Below are positions 35,257-44,091 of a stretch of 64,000 bases of DNA, piece by piece (the first letter of the stretch is position 1; the number at the start of each line of letters is the position of its first letter). The position numbers were made by a program, and so were the translations under genes. The notes under the pieces are model-generated. The model searched no databases and was not told where the DNA came from. It was given only the letters and a program-made list of their open reading frames with translations. Source of the stretch: Dorea formicigenerans. Lineage in GTDB: Bacteria; Bacillota; Clostridia; Lachnospirales; Lachnospiraceae. The stretch covers positions 1,175,423 through 1,239,422 of the forward strand of contig NZ_CP102279.1 of assembly GCF_025150245.1 (NCBI RefSeq), given 5' to 3'.

Positions 35257-35285
35257 TATATAAGCATGGTTACAAAAAGTATCAA
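35257..35285 (-). promoter_or_regulatory. Promoter of the PTS EIIC gene
   Basis: On the minus strand TTGATA (35280-35285), 17 nt, TATATA (35257-35262). The -35 box lies inside the 10-bp repeat array described next. Confidence 0.5.
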
Positions 35286-35297
35286 ATGGTGTCAAAA
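35268..35297 (-). promoter_or_regulatory. Triple 10-bp direct repeat, candidate GlnL-type operator
   Basis: On the minus strand the sequence reads as three consecutive decamers: TTTTGACACC, ATTTGATACT, TTTTGTAACC. The B. subtilis GlnL regulator is reported, as I recall, to bind TTTTGT-N4-TTTTGT, that is, the same hexamer at 10-bp spacing. The regulator encoded just upstream is of that class, so this is its likely target (inference). Confidence 0.55.
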
Positions 35298-35336
35298 TAC
35301 CATTAAAAATTTAACAAATCGTGATAACTTTGTGCA

Positions 35337-36179
35337 TTATTGACAATAAGAGGCCAATGCGTTCAAAAACTGCTTAATCCTTACATTGCCGTGTTTATCA
35401 GTCTTTCCACGTATAAAATCCATTTCCCTGCGAACCTGCTCAAAATTGTATAATGTGCTGGAATAGTCTACAAAAATTTCGTTACTATAATCTTCAAGAC
35501 CAAGGTGAGCCAGGTTTACAAGGCCATTAAATGCTGTTCTGCGTATGCGCTGCTCCATAGATTTCGGTGTATCACAGAAGCGGCTGCACAGATCGCTAAC
35601 TGTCAGTGAGTCAGCATGATCCTGGTGGTCGACCAGATATTTGACGATAGAAATAATATCTTTACTGCCAATATCCCCGATAATACCGATTCTTGTAAGG
35701 ATTGTGCGAAGGGAATTCTCAATCTGCTCACTATTGTCAGGTACAGTCACAGTTGCAGGGCTGGTATCTTCCATAAAAATGTTTTGCATTTTGCGGACCA
35801 TTCGTTTCATAGATAAGCCATCGGAAACTTTTTTGATGACAGCTTCTACTTCCACACTATTAATTGGTTTCTGGATAAAGAATTCAATCCCGGCTTCATA
35901 AGCAGAAGCAATCATATCTTTGGAGGACACTTGAGACAGCATAATATAAGATGCATCTGGTACTATTTTTCGAGCCTGTTTTACAAAGCTGATTCCGTCC
36001 ATCTCAGGCATGAGCAGATCTACAATTACAATATCCGGTTTAGCTGAAGGAAGATCTTCCAGTGCTTCAGCCGCATTATTAGCACTGCCGCAACATACCC
36101 CAAGTCCTCGTTCATTTATAATTAGTTTCAAAATGTTACAAATATTTTTGTCATCGTCTATAAAATAGAAAGACATCAT
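35337..36179 (-). CDS. Response regulator, GlnL/YcbB type
   Basis: A 280-residue protein. The receiver domain (residues 1-120) has DDD near residues 8-10, the phospho-acceptor Asp in IVIVDLLMPEMDG near residue 54, and the Lys in QKPINSVEV. The C-terminal domain (about 150-280), with IIGDIGSKDIISIVKYL and DTPKSMEQRIRRTAFNGL, matches the YcbB output domain. The ATG overlaps the stop of the kinase gene (ATGA), so the two are translated together. It probably controls the PTS EIIC gene downstream. Confidence 0.88.
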   Translation of the reverse strand: MMSFYFIDDDKNICNILKLIINERGLGVCCGSANNAAEALEDLPSAKPDIVIVDLLMPEMDGISFVKQARKIVPDASYIMLSQVSSKDMIASAYEAGIEFFIQKPINSVEVEAVIKKVSDGLSMKRMVRKMQNIFMEDTSPATVTVPDNSEQIENSLRTILTRIGIIGDIGSKDIISIVKYLVDHQDHADSLTVSDLCSRFCDTPKSMEQRIRRTAFNGLVNLAHLGLEDYSNEIFVDYSSTLYNFEQVRREMDFIRGKTDKHGNVRIKQFLNALASYCQ

Positions 36180-37456
36180 TTTGACATTACCTCCAATTCA
36201 TTTAAAGGAATGCAGATGGTAAAAACTGTCCGACCAGGAACAGAGGTCAGACCAATTGTTCCATGTAATTCCCCTTCTACAAGATCTTGTACCAGATTCA
36301 GCCCGAGTCCCCGGCTGACTTCCCCTGTCTGGAAATTAATTTTGGTTGAGAATCCAGTCTTAAATACTTCTCCTATGTATTCAGCCGGAATTCCCGGACC
36401 GTCATCAGTAACGGTAAAAATAGCCTGCCCATCTTCGATGACCTCTGTGACAGAAAGATTAACTGTGTCAGTCTTCGAAGCTTCCAAAGCATTTACAAAA
36501 AGGTTACGGAAGATGGAAAGAAGGGCATAGTGGCTGGAAGTATAGAAATTTTTCTGATATTCATAAGTAAGATTCAGTGTCTTTCTCTGTGATTCCGCCA
36601 GATTGGTGATGGAAGATTTTAAAAGGGAGAGCACTTCTTCCAGATACATACCGTCATTTTCCAGTTCCTGTTCCAGTGCTTCGGAAATTCCACGCATGAT
36701 CAACAGATATTCTTTCTTTATCTCGTGAATATCTTTTGCAGTAGTAAGCGCAGAAGAGGCAAGGGCAGGATCGGCACCTGAGTCACGCAGTGTTTCAAAG
36801 AGCCGGTAAGAATTATTCATAGTTTCTTCGATTAATGTAGTATTTTTCTTCATCCAGACAATTTCCCCATTGAGTTTGGAGAAGAGAAGTACCAGTTTCT
36901 GATAACGTTCCTCATGTTCTTTCTTAATTAAAAAGATCCGGTATTTTTCAAAGAGCAACATGACAAGCCATGTGAGACAGGAACGCATAACAGCAGCCAG
37001 AAAGATTCCGGACTGCATGTGAAGCACAAGGGAACTGAGTTCCAGTCGTACGAGAAGCTCGATAAAGTTTGCTAAATAATCAATCAGAATCAGAGCTCCC
37101 AGTGTCAGGTTCCGCTTTTCATGAATAGCAGCCGACAAATGATCAAACCGTCTGATATACAGATGTAGAAGAAGTCCGTAGCAAAGATAGAAAGCTATCT
37201 CCGGCATATAGTGAGAAGGACTCGTCCAGTGCCCGTGGGTGATCCAGTAGACGATCATACGCATAGAAAATACACCGATTGCGGATAAAAATGTAACCGG
37301 AATCAGTGGGAAATTGGACATTAATAATCCACAAGCGGCCAGAATAACGACTGCAATGGATATTTTAAAGTTTGCTGTGAACCAGTTAATACTGAGCTGC
37401 GAAGTTAAAGCAATTGCGAAACTGTAAAATATAGATTTTTTCAATATATCTTTCAT
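36176..37456 (-). CDS. Sensor histidine kinase, GlnK/YcbA-like
   Basis: A 426-residue membrane kinase. About six hydrophobic segments fill residues 1-190. A helical dimerisation part follows (KLVLLFSKLNGEIVWMKKN). The ATPase domain has the N box IFRNLFVNALEAS, the G1 box VTDDGPGIP, and GLGLNLVQDLVEG. Its paired regulator is of YcbB type. The ligand is unknown; the neighbour PTS EIIC suggests a small nutrient. ATG 37456 is preferred to GTG 37468 because GGGTGTGG lies just upstream of it. Confidence 0.87.
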   Translation of the reverse strand: MKDILKKSIFYSFAIALTSQLSINWFTANFKISIAVVILAACGLLMSNFPLIPVTFLSAIGVFSMRMIVYWITHGHWTSPSHYMPEIAFYLCYGLLLHLYIRRFDHLSAAIHEKRNLTLGALILIDYLANFIELLVRLELSSLVLHMQSGIFLAAVMRSCLTWLVMLLFEKYRIFLIKKEHEERYQKLVLLFSKLNGEIVWMKKNTTLIEETMNNSYRLFETLRDSGADPALASSALTTAKDIHEIKKEYLLIMRGISEALEQELENDGMYLEEVLSLLKSSITNLAESQRKTLNLTYEYQKNFYTSSHYALLSIFRNLFVNALEASKTDTVNLSVTEVIEDGQAIFTVTDDGPGIPAEYIGEVFKTGFSTKINFQTGEVSRGLGLNLVQDLVEGELHGTIGLTSVPGRTVFTICIPLNELEVMSK

Positions 37457-37482
37457 AATATATACCACACCCTATACCTAAT

Positions 37483-37511
37483 ATAGTACAGGAAAAAAGA
37501 AGACTGCGCAA
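37483..37511 (-). promoter_or_regulatory. Promoter of the histidine kinase operon
   Basis: On the minus strand TTGCGC (37506-37511), 17 nt, TACTAT (37483-37488), about 27 nt before the kinase start codon and directly after the sigK stop. Confidence 0.45.
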
Positions 37512-37514
37512 GTA

Positions 37515-38132
37515 TTAAAAATACCCACGCAGTTTTTCAATAGCGCTCTTTTCGATTCTGGATACATAGGAGCGGGAGATGCCAAGAAGCTTTGCAATTT
37601 CGCGCTGTGTATATTCTTCTTCGTTATACAGACCATAGCGCATTTTTAAGACCAGACGTTCCCGGGTGGATAATTTAGACTCTACGTGTTGATATAATTT
37701 CAAAATATCATCTTTTTCCTCGATTTTCCGGTGGGCCTCCTGATCGTCTGTCTCAATTACATCGAAAAGCTGGATTTCGTTGCCTTCCCGGTCCGTGCCG
37801 ATTGGTTCATAAAGGGAGACTTCCCGAGAAGTTTTTTTTCTGGCACGCAGATGCATCAGAATTTCATTTTCAATACAGCGTGCAGCGTAAGTTCCGAGAC
37901 GAACATTTTTTCCCGGATTAAATGTAACGACTGCTTTGATTAGCCCGATGGTGCCAATGGAAAGCAAATCTTCAGCTTCTTCTACATTTGCCTGATATTT
38001 TTTGACAATATGAGCTACGAGCCGGAGATTATGCTCAATCAGGATATGCTTGGCATTTAAGTCGCCCTCGATATATTTTTGCAGGTAATACTGTTCTTCA
38101 GAAGCAGTCAGGGGAAGGGGGAAAGATTTCAA
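37515..38132 (-). CDS. sigK: RNA polymerase sporulation sigma factor SigK
   Basis: A 205-residue sigma-70 family factor. NLRLVAHIVKKYQ is region 2.1, DLLSIGTIGLIKAV region 2.2-2.3, TYAARCIENEILMHLRARKK region 2.4, and TQREIAKLLGISRSYVSRIE region 4.2. It directs late mother-cell gene expression. The gene is intact, with no interrupting skin-like element. I choose TTG 38132 because GAGGTG lies six nt upstream; the product then begins MKSFPLPLTASEEQYYL, with no pro-sequence. A longer frame from ATG 38198 has no ribosome binding site and overlaps the promoter. Confidence 0.9.
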   Translation of the reverse strand: MKSFPLPLTASEEQYYLQKYIEGDLNAKHILIEHNLRLVAHIVKKYQANVEEAEDLLSIGTIGLIKAVVTFNPGKNVRLGTYAARCIENEILMHLRARKKTSREVSLYEPIGTDREGNEIQLFDVIETDDQEAHRKIEEKDDILKLYQHVESKLSTRERLVLKMRYGLYNEEEYTQREIAKLLGISRSYVSRIEKSAIEKLRGYF

Positions 38133-38159
38133 GAAATGCACCTCGAGACAGATTTGATA

Positions 38160-38187
38160 TAGTTTATGATGGAAAATGAAAATTTGT
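38160..38187 (-). promoter_or_regulatory. Candidate SigK/SigE-type sporulation promoter of sigK
   Basis: On the minus strand CATAAACTA (38160-38168) fits the CATANNNTA -10 element of mother-cell sigma factors, with AC 17 nt upstream (38186-38187) as the SigK -35 mark. It is about 28 nt before the TTG start. Autoregulation is a reasonable inference. Confidence 0.5.
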
Positions 38188-38229
38188 GCTTTTCCCATGT
38201 GGAAAAGTGTGCTATACTGAGGCTACTTC

Positions 38230-38305
38230 AGACAGGAAATTCTTCCGTCTGCAGGAGATCTGTTGTATCGGGCGGTATCCGCCGGAGAATCCAACGATTT
38301 TGATT
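38230..38305 (+). other. Structured intergenic region between sigK and the comM-like gene
   Basis: Two hairpins lie in a 214-nt divergent gap. CAGAC-A-GGAA pairs with TTCC-GTCTG at 38230-38252. Next, GGCGG-TAT-CCGCC is nested within a GTTG/CAAC closing stem with asymmetric internal loops. No known riboswitch class is recognised. It may be a leader or small RNA, or merely structure. Confidence 0.35.
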
Positions 38306-38412
38306 GAGATTGATTGTTATTAATTGTTACCTGATTATCGAAAAAATTTATGAGTGACTGAACATGAAAATGTGAATAAAAAGTATAGTTCAGTTAGAAA
38401 TGAGGTGTATGA

Positions 38413-39966
38413 ATGGCATTTAGTTCAATTGCGTCTGCCTGTGTTCAGGGACTTCATATTGAAGTGATTCATGCAGAATCAGATGTCAGTAATGGTCTTC
38501 CGATGTTCCATATGGTGGGATATCTTTCGTCGGAAGTGAAGGAGGCTGCTGAGCGGGTGCGGACTGCGATCCGTAACAGTGGATTTTCGCTTCCACCTAA
38601 GAAAATCGTAGTAAATCTGTCGCCGGCAACGGTGAAAAAGAAAGGAGCATCTTATGATCTTCCAATCGCATTATCTGTATTAGAAGCTGTTGGCAATATT
38701 CCGGCAAAAGCGCTGGAGAGAGTTCTTGTAGCCGGGGAACTTAGTCTGGACGGGAAAGTACGTGAAGTAGAGGGAGTTCTGCCAATCGTTCTGGAGGCAA
38801 AGATGCAGGGATTTCACACATGTATTTTGCCCGAAAAAAATGTAAGAGAAGGGCGTCTTGTTCCGGGAATTCGTATTATAGGTGCCGGGACATTGGAACA
38901 ATTGTGCCGGGATTTAAATAAGAAGGAAGGGTTAGGGGGAAAAATATCAGAGACGAAAGCAATCACTGAGTTTAAACAGATATGGGAACCGGAGATGTTA
39001 TATGATGTGGATTACAGTGATATCTGTGGACAGGATATGGTGAAGCGGGCGGTTGAAGTTGCAGTAGCGGGTGGTCATAATCTGTTGCTTGTAGGTCCGC
39101 CGGGAAGCGGAAAATCCATGGTGGCAAAGCGGATCCCGACCATCTTACCGCCGATGCAGTTGGAAGAGAGTATGGAGGTGACAAAGATTTACAGCGTGGC
39201 AGGGATGGTAGACCGGGAATATCCGTTGATTACAAAACGTCCATTTCGAAGTGTACATCATACGGTAACGAGAGCAGCACTTATTGGTGGTGGTGTGATA
39301 CCGAATCCGGGGGAAATCAGTCTTGCACATGGAGGTGTCTTATTTCTAGATGAACTGGCGGAATTCCGTAAGCCAGTGCTGGAAGTTTTAAGACAACCTT
39401 TGGAGGAACATAAAATCCGGATTTCCAGAAACAGTGGATGTTATGAGTATCCGGCTGATTTTATGTTGATTGCGGCAATGAATCCGTGTCCTTGTGGAAA
39501 TTATCCGGATTTGAACAAATGTAATTGTACAAAAACGCAGATTCAAAATTATCTGGGTCATGTAAGCCAGCCTTTTTTAGATCGTATGGATTTATGTGTA
39601 GAGGCTTCAAGGGTAGAATACGGGGAATTACACAAGACTGGAAAAGAGGAAACATCAGCAGAAATACGTAACCGTGTCTGCACGGCGAGAAAAATCCAGG
39701 AGCAGCGTTATGAGGGGACCGATATCCGGACAAACTCCGGAATCGGAGTACGGCAGATGGAAGAATTTTGCCAAATTGGAGAAAAAGAAGAAAAACTGAT
39801 GCGATGTGCATTTTCAACGATGAATCTGACTGCCCGGACTTATCATAAAGTATTGAAAGTCGCCAGAACGATCGCTGATCTGGACGGGGAAGAACAGATT
39901 GGATGCAGCCATCTGAAAGAGGCGCTTGGATACCGTATGCTGGATAAAAAATACTGGGGGAGGTAA
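38413..39966 (+). CDS. comM: YifB/ComM-family Mg-chelatase-like ATPase
   Basis: A 517-residue AAA+ protein. The N-terminal Lon-protease-like fold (SDVSNGLPMFHMVGYLSSEVKEA) is followed by the ATPase with Walker A GPPGSGKS near residue 226, LFLDELAEF, and NPCPCG. ComM is a helicase that aids branch migration during natural transformation in gammaproteobacteria; the Firmicute role is less certain. It overlaps dprA by one base, which supports a DNA-processing role. GAGGTG precedes the ATG. Confidence 0.9.
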   Translation: MAFSSIASACVQGLHIEVIHAESDVSNGLPMFHMVGYLSSEVKEAAERVRTAIRNSGFSLPPKKIVVNLSPATVKKKGASYDLPIALSVLEAVGNIPAKALERVLVAGELSLDGKVREVEGVLPIVLEAKMQGFHTCILPEKNVREGRLVPGIRIIGAGTLEQLCRDLNKKEGLGGKISETKAITEFKQIWEPEMLYDVDYSDICGQDMVKRAVEVAVAGGHNLLLVGPPGSGKSMVAKRIPTILPPMQLEESMEVTKIYSVAGMVDREYPLITKRPFRSVHHTVTRAALIGGGVIPNPGEISLAHGGVLFLDELAEFRKPVLEVLRQPLEEHKIRISRNSGCYEYPADFMLIAAMNPCPCGNYPDLNKCNCTKTQIQNYLGHVSQPFLDRMDLCVEASRVEYGELHKTGKEETSAEIRNRVCTARKIQEQRYEGTDIRTNSGIGVRQMEEFCQIGEKEEKLMRCAFSTMNLTARTYHKVLKVARTIADLDGEEQIGCSHLKEALGYRMLDKKYWGR

Positions 39967-41060
39967 TGTGGGTGATTTATGAATACTGGTTTGCCAGGAT
40001 GAAAAATATCTCTGATAGTAAGAAGAAAAAACTAAGAGAGGCATATGGCTCTGCAAAAGAGATATATTATATAGAAGAAACTCAACTCAGATTACAGAAT
40101 TTCCTGACAAAAAAGGATATAGAACAGCTGAAAATGGCGAGAAAGCAGAAAGATTTAGAAGAAAAATATTATAATATGGAAGAAAAAGGAATTGATTTTG
40201 TACCGTATTTTCAAAAAACATATCCGAAACGGTTGTCGGAGCTTGACACTGCACCGTATGCGCTTTATGTAAAAGGGAAACTGCCGGAAGAAGACCGGCC
40301 TTCGGTAGCGATTATCGGAGCAAGAAGATGTAGTAATTATGGGGAAGGGCAGGCGCTGGAATATGGGAAATGTCTGGCATCAGCCGGGGTACAGATTATC
40401 AGTGGTCTTGCACTTGGTATTGACGGGGCCGGACAACGGGGTGCGCTAAATGGAGGGGGAACAACTTATGGCGTGTTAGGCTGCGGTGTGGACATTTGTT
40501 ATCCGAGAGAAAATATCGGTCTGTATATGGATATTCAGAGAGAAGGAGGGATAATTTCGGAGCAAATACCAGGAGAACCACCTATGTCATATCATTTTCC
40601 GCTGAGAAATCGTATCATCAGTGGATTGGCAGATGTAGTGCTTGTGATGGAAGCGAAAGAAAAAAGCGGATCTTTGATTACCACAGATATGGCACTGGAA
40701 CAGGGGAGGGACGTATATGCTCTTCCAGGGCCTGTCACAAGTACTCTTAGTCAGGGGTGCCACAGGCTGATCAGACAAGGTGCGGGCATATTAATCTCGC
40801 CGGAAGAATTCCTGAAAGAACTGCAGATTGAGGTTTCTGAAAACTCTACAGAATTATTAAAAAATGAAAAAATGCTTGAAACAACAGAAAAAGTGGTGTA
40901 TAGTTGTCTCGATTTGTTCCCCAGAAATGTAAGTGAGATTCAGGTGAAGACCGGGCTTGATGCACGGATTCTTATGGAGACACTTATGACGCTGGAGATG
41001 GAAGGATATATAAAAGAAACGGCAAAGAATTATTATGTCAGAATGTCAGATGTGAGATGA
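39966..41060 (+). CDS. dprA: DNA-processing protein DprA
   Basis: A 364-residue protein. The Rossmann-like core shows VAIIGARRCSNYGEGQAL, SGLALGIDGAGQRGAL, GCGVDICYPREN, SYHFPLRNRIISGLADVVLVMEA and SGSLITTDMALEQGRDVYALPG. A winged-helix-like C-terminus follows. DprA loads RecA on incoming single-stranded DNA. The start ATG overlaps the stop of the comM-like gene (TAATG) behind GGGGAGG. With topA downstream, this is the common comM-dprA-topA order. Confidence 0.95.
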   Translation: MWVIYEYWFARMKNISDSKKKKLREAYGSAKEIYYIEETQLRLQNFLTKKDIEQLKMARKQKDLEEKYYNMEEKGIDFVPYFQKTYPKRLSELDTAPYALYVKGKLPEEDRPSVAIIGARRCSNYGEGQALEYGKCLASAGVQIISGLALGIDGAGQRGALNGGGTTYGVLGCGVDICYPRENIGLYMDIQREGGIISEQIPGEPPMSYHFPLRNRIISGLADVVLVMEAKEKSGSLITTDMALEQGRDVYALPGPVTSTLSQGCHRLIRQGAGILISPEEFLKELQIEVSENSTELLKNEKMLETTEKVVYSCLDLFPRNVSEIQVKTGLDARILMETLMTLEMEGYIKETAKNYYVRMSDVR

Positions 41061-41133
41061 AACATTTGCATTTGAACGAAAATAGTGTACGGGAATTTGC
41101 CCGATACAGATAACATGGAGGTTAGATACAGAT

Positions 41134-43215
41134 ATGGCACGATATCTCGTGATAGTGGAGTCACCGGCAAAGGTGAAAACAATCAAAAAGTTTCTGGGAA
41201 GTAATTATGTGGTGGCTGCGTCAAATGGACATGTCAGAGATCTTCCGAAAAGTCAGCTTGGTGTAGATGTGGAGAATGACTACGAACCGAAGTATATTAC
41301 GATACGTGGAAAAGGTGAGATCCTTGCAAATCTCAGAAAAGAAGTGAAAAAAGCAGATAAAGTTTATCTCGCAACTGACCCGGACCGCGAAGGAGAGGCG
41401 ATTTCCTGGCATCTGAGTAAAGCATTGAAACTGGAGGATAAGAAAGTTTATCGTATTAGCTTCAATGAAATCACCAAGAATGCGGTGAAGGCATCTCTTA
41501 AGAACCCGCGGGATATCGATATGGATCTGGTGGATGCACAGCAGGCGAGACGTGTGCTGGACCGTGTGGTTGGATACCGCATCAGTCCCCTCCTCTGGGC
41601 CAAAGTAAAGAGAGGTTTAAGTGCCGGTCGTGTGCAGTCTGTAGCGCTTCGCATTATAGCAGATCGTGAGGCGGAAATCGATGCATTTATTCCAGAGGAA
41701 TACTGGACTCTGGATGCAGAGCTGAACGTAAAAGGTGAGAGAAAGCCTCTGATCGCGAAGTTCTACGGAACAGAGAAAGAGAAGATGACGATTGAGTCGA
41801 AAGAACACTTGAATAAGATTTTAAAGGAGCTTGATGGTGCGGACTATGAAGTGAGTGAAATCAAAAAAGGAGAGCGTACAAAAAAGGCACCGGTCCCATT
41901 TACGACAAGTACACTGCAGCAGGAAGCTTCCAAAGCTTTGAATTTTGCAACCTCCAAGACGATGCGTATTGCGCAGCAGCTTTATGAAGGAGTTGATGTC
42001 AAGGGAAGTGGAACCGTGGGTATTATCACATATCTTCGTACGGATTCTACCCGTATTTCCGAAGAGGCAGATGCGAATGTAAGAAGCTATATTGGAGAGC
42101 AGTATGGCAGTCAGTATGTGGCAGCAGAAGGCACCAGGAAAAGTGGCAGTCAGAAGATTCAGGATGCTCATGAGGCAATTCGTCCGACGGATGTTACCCG
42201 CACTCCGGCTATGTTGAAGGATTCCTTGTCCCGTGACCAGTTCCGCCTGTATCAGCTGATCTGGAAACGTTTTGTTGCAAGCCGTATGATGCCTGCAGTT
42301 TATGAGACCACTTCTGTAAAAATCGCAGCAGGAAAATATCGTTTCAATGTTGCAACATCAAAGATTGCATTTGAAGGATTCCGTCTGATCTATACGGAGG
42401 CGGGAGAAGAAAAAGACGAGAAGGGTGTGCTTTTAAAGGGACTGGATGAGAACAGTGAACTTTCTCTGGAACAGTTTGACAGTAAGCAGCATTTTACACA
42501 GCCGCCGGCACACTACACAGAGGCGTCTCTTGTAAAGACTTTGGAGGAGCTGGGAATCGGACGCCCAAGTACTTATGCACCGACAATTACATTGATTATA
42601 AATAGAAGATACGTTGCGAAGGAAAATAAAAACCTTTATATGACAGAACTTGGAGAAGTTGTTAATAATATAATGATGCATTCATTCCCAAGTATTGTGG
42701 ATGTCAGTTTTACAGCAAATATGGAAAGTCTTCTGGACGGTGTTGCGGAAGGAAAAGTCAGATGGAAGACGATTATTGAAAATTTCTATCCGGATTTGGA
42801 CGCAGCCGTGAAAAAAGCGGAAGAAGAACTGGAAGAGGTAAAAATCGAGGACGAAGTAACGGATGTAATCTGTGAAGAATGTGGCAGAAACATGGTTATC
42901 AAATACGGTCCGCATGGAAAATTCCTGGCATGTCCGGGATTCCCGGAATGTCGGAATACAAAGCCGTATCTGGAAAAGATTGGTGTAAAATGTCCGATGT
43001 GCGGAAAAGATGTAGTAATTCGCAAAACGAAGAAGGGAAGACGCTATTACGGTTGTGAAAATAATCCGGAATGTGAGTTCATGTCCTGGCAAAAACCGTC
43101 TGAAAAGAAGTGCCCTCAGTGTGGAAATTATATGGTAGAAAAAGGAAATAAACTTCTTTGCAGCAATGAACAATGTGGTTACACTGAAAGTATAAAAAAA
43201 GAGAAAGAAAATTAA
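41134..43215 (+). CDS. topA: DNA topoisomerase I
   Basis: A 693-residue type IA topoisomerase. The TOPRIM part begins YLVIVESPAKVKTIKKFLG and has ATDPDREGEAISWHL. The active-site Tyr is residue 300 in TYLRTDSTR. Three C-terminal zinc-ribbon units begin CEECGRNMV, CPMCGKDVV and CPQCGNYMV. It relaxes negative supercoils behind RNA polymerase. GGAGG lies about 12 nt before the ATG. Confidence 0.96.
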   Translation: MARYLVIVESPAKVKTIKKFLGSNYVVAASNGHVRDLPKSQLGVDVENDYEPKYITIRGKGEILANLRKEVKKADKVYLATDPDREGEAISWHLSKALKLEDKKVYRISFNEITKNAVKASLKNPRDIDMDLVDAQQARRVLDRVVGYRISPLLWAKVKRGLSAGRVQSVALRIIADREAEIDAFIPEEYWTLDAELNVKGERKPLIAKFYGTEKEKMTIESKEHLNKILKELDGADYEVSEIKKGERTKKAPVPFTTSTLQQEASKALNFATSKTMRIAQQLYEGVDVKGSGTVGIITYLRTDSTRISEEADANVRSYIGEQYGSQYVAAEGTRKSGSQKIQDAHEAIRPTDVTRTPAMLKDSLSRDQFRLYQLIWKRFVASRMMPAVYETTSVKIAAGKYRFNVATSKIAFEGFRLIYTEAGEEKDEKGVLLKGLDENSELSLEQFDSKQHFTQPPAHYTEASLVKTLEELGIGRPSTYAPTITLIINRRYVAKENKNLYMTELGEVVNNIMMHSFPSIVDVSFTANMESLLDGVAEGKVRWKTIIENFYPDLDAAVKKAEEELEEVKIEDEVTDVICEECGRNMVIKYGPHGKFLACPGFPECRNTKPYLEKIGVKCPMCGKDVVIRKTKKGRRYYGCENNPECEFMSWQKPSEKKCPQCGNYMVEKGNKLLCSNEQCGYTESIKKEKEN

Positions 43216-43224
43216 GGAAATTTA

Positions 43225-43253
43225 TTGAATAAGCGTGAATTGTATGATAATAT
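43225..43253 (+). promoter_or_regulatory. Promoter of codY
   Basis: TTGAAT (43225-43230), 17 nt, TAATAT (43248-43253), 25 nt upstream of the codY start. Confidence 0.45.
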
Positions 43254-43278
43254 ACACTCATAGATGGAGGAATTGCAT

Positions 43279-44064
43279 ATGGGCGTACAATTATTAGATA
43301 AAACTAGAAAAATCAACAAATTACTACACAACAATAATTCGAGCAAGGTTGTATTTAATGACATTTGTGATGTCTTGACTGAGATACTGGAGTCAAATGT
43401 TCTGGTAGTCAGTAAAAAAGGAAAGGTGCTTGGAAAAAGTCGGTGCCTGAATGTACAGCCGATTGGAGAACTGATTGCCTGTGAGGTTGGCGAGCATATT
43501 GATGGTATGTTGAACGAGAGATTGCTTAGTATCTTATCAACAAAGGAGAATGTAAATCTTCAGACACTGGGATTTTCTGCTGAGGCAAGCGGAGGATATC
43601 AGGCAATCATCACGCCAATCAATATTGCAGGAGAGCGTCTCGGAACATTGTTCATTTACAAAGTAGATAAACCGTATGAGATTGATGATATCATTCTCAG
43701 CGAGTATGGAACAACAGTTGTAGGACTGGAGATGCTCCGTTCTGTTAACGAAGAAAGTGCAGAGGAGACAAGAAAAGAACACATTGTACAGTCTGCGATC
43801 AGTACATTATCTTATTCAGAACTTGAAGCGATCATTCATATTTTTGATGAGCTGGATGGCTCAGAGGGAATTCTGGTTGCAAGTAAGATTGCAGACAGAG
43901 TTGGAATCACCCGTTCTGTAATTGTAAATGCTCTGCGCAAGTTTGAAAGTGCAGGCGTGATTGAATCTCGTTCATCAGGAATGAAAGGAACTTATATCAA
44001 AGTTGTAAATGATTATGTATTTACAGAACTGGAGCACATCAAGGAAGAAAAGAACAGAGGTTAA
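43279..44064 (+). CDS. codY: GTP-sensing global repressor CodY
   Basis: A 261-residue protein. The N-terminal GAF domain opens VQLLDKTRKINKLLHNN, and the C-terminal winged helix has LSYSELEAIIHIFDELDG, SKIADRVGITRSVIVNALRKFESAGVIESR and SSGMKGTYIKV. CodY senses GTP and branched-chain amino acids and represses nutrient-adaptation genes. ATG 43279 is chosen because ATGGAGGAA, 10 nt upstream, is its ribosome binding site rather than the start. Confidence 0.96.
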   Translation: MGVQLLDKTRKINKLLHNNNSSKVVFNDICDVLTEILESNVLVVSKKGKVLGKSRCLNVQPIGELIACEVGEHIDGMLNERLLSILSTKENVNLQTLGFSAEASGGYQAIITPINIAGERLGTLFIYKVDKPYEIDDIILSEYGTTVVGLEMLRSVNEESAEETRKEHIVQSAISTLSYSELEAIIHIFDELDGSEGILVASKIADRVGITRSVIVNALRKFESAGVIESRSSGMKGTYIKVVNDYVFTELEHIKEEKNRG

Positions 44065-44091
44065 ACTTTGAAAAATCGGAGGATGGACAAC

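Noticed and set aside
37515-38198. skin-like interruption of sigK
   Set aside because: The reading frame is continuous through all sigma regions.
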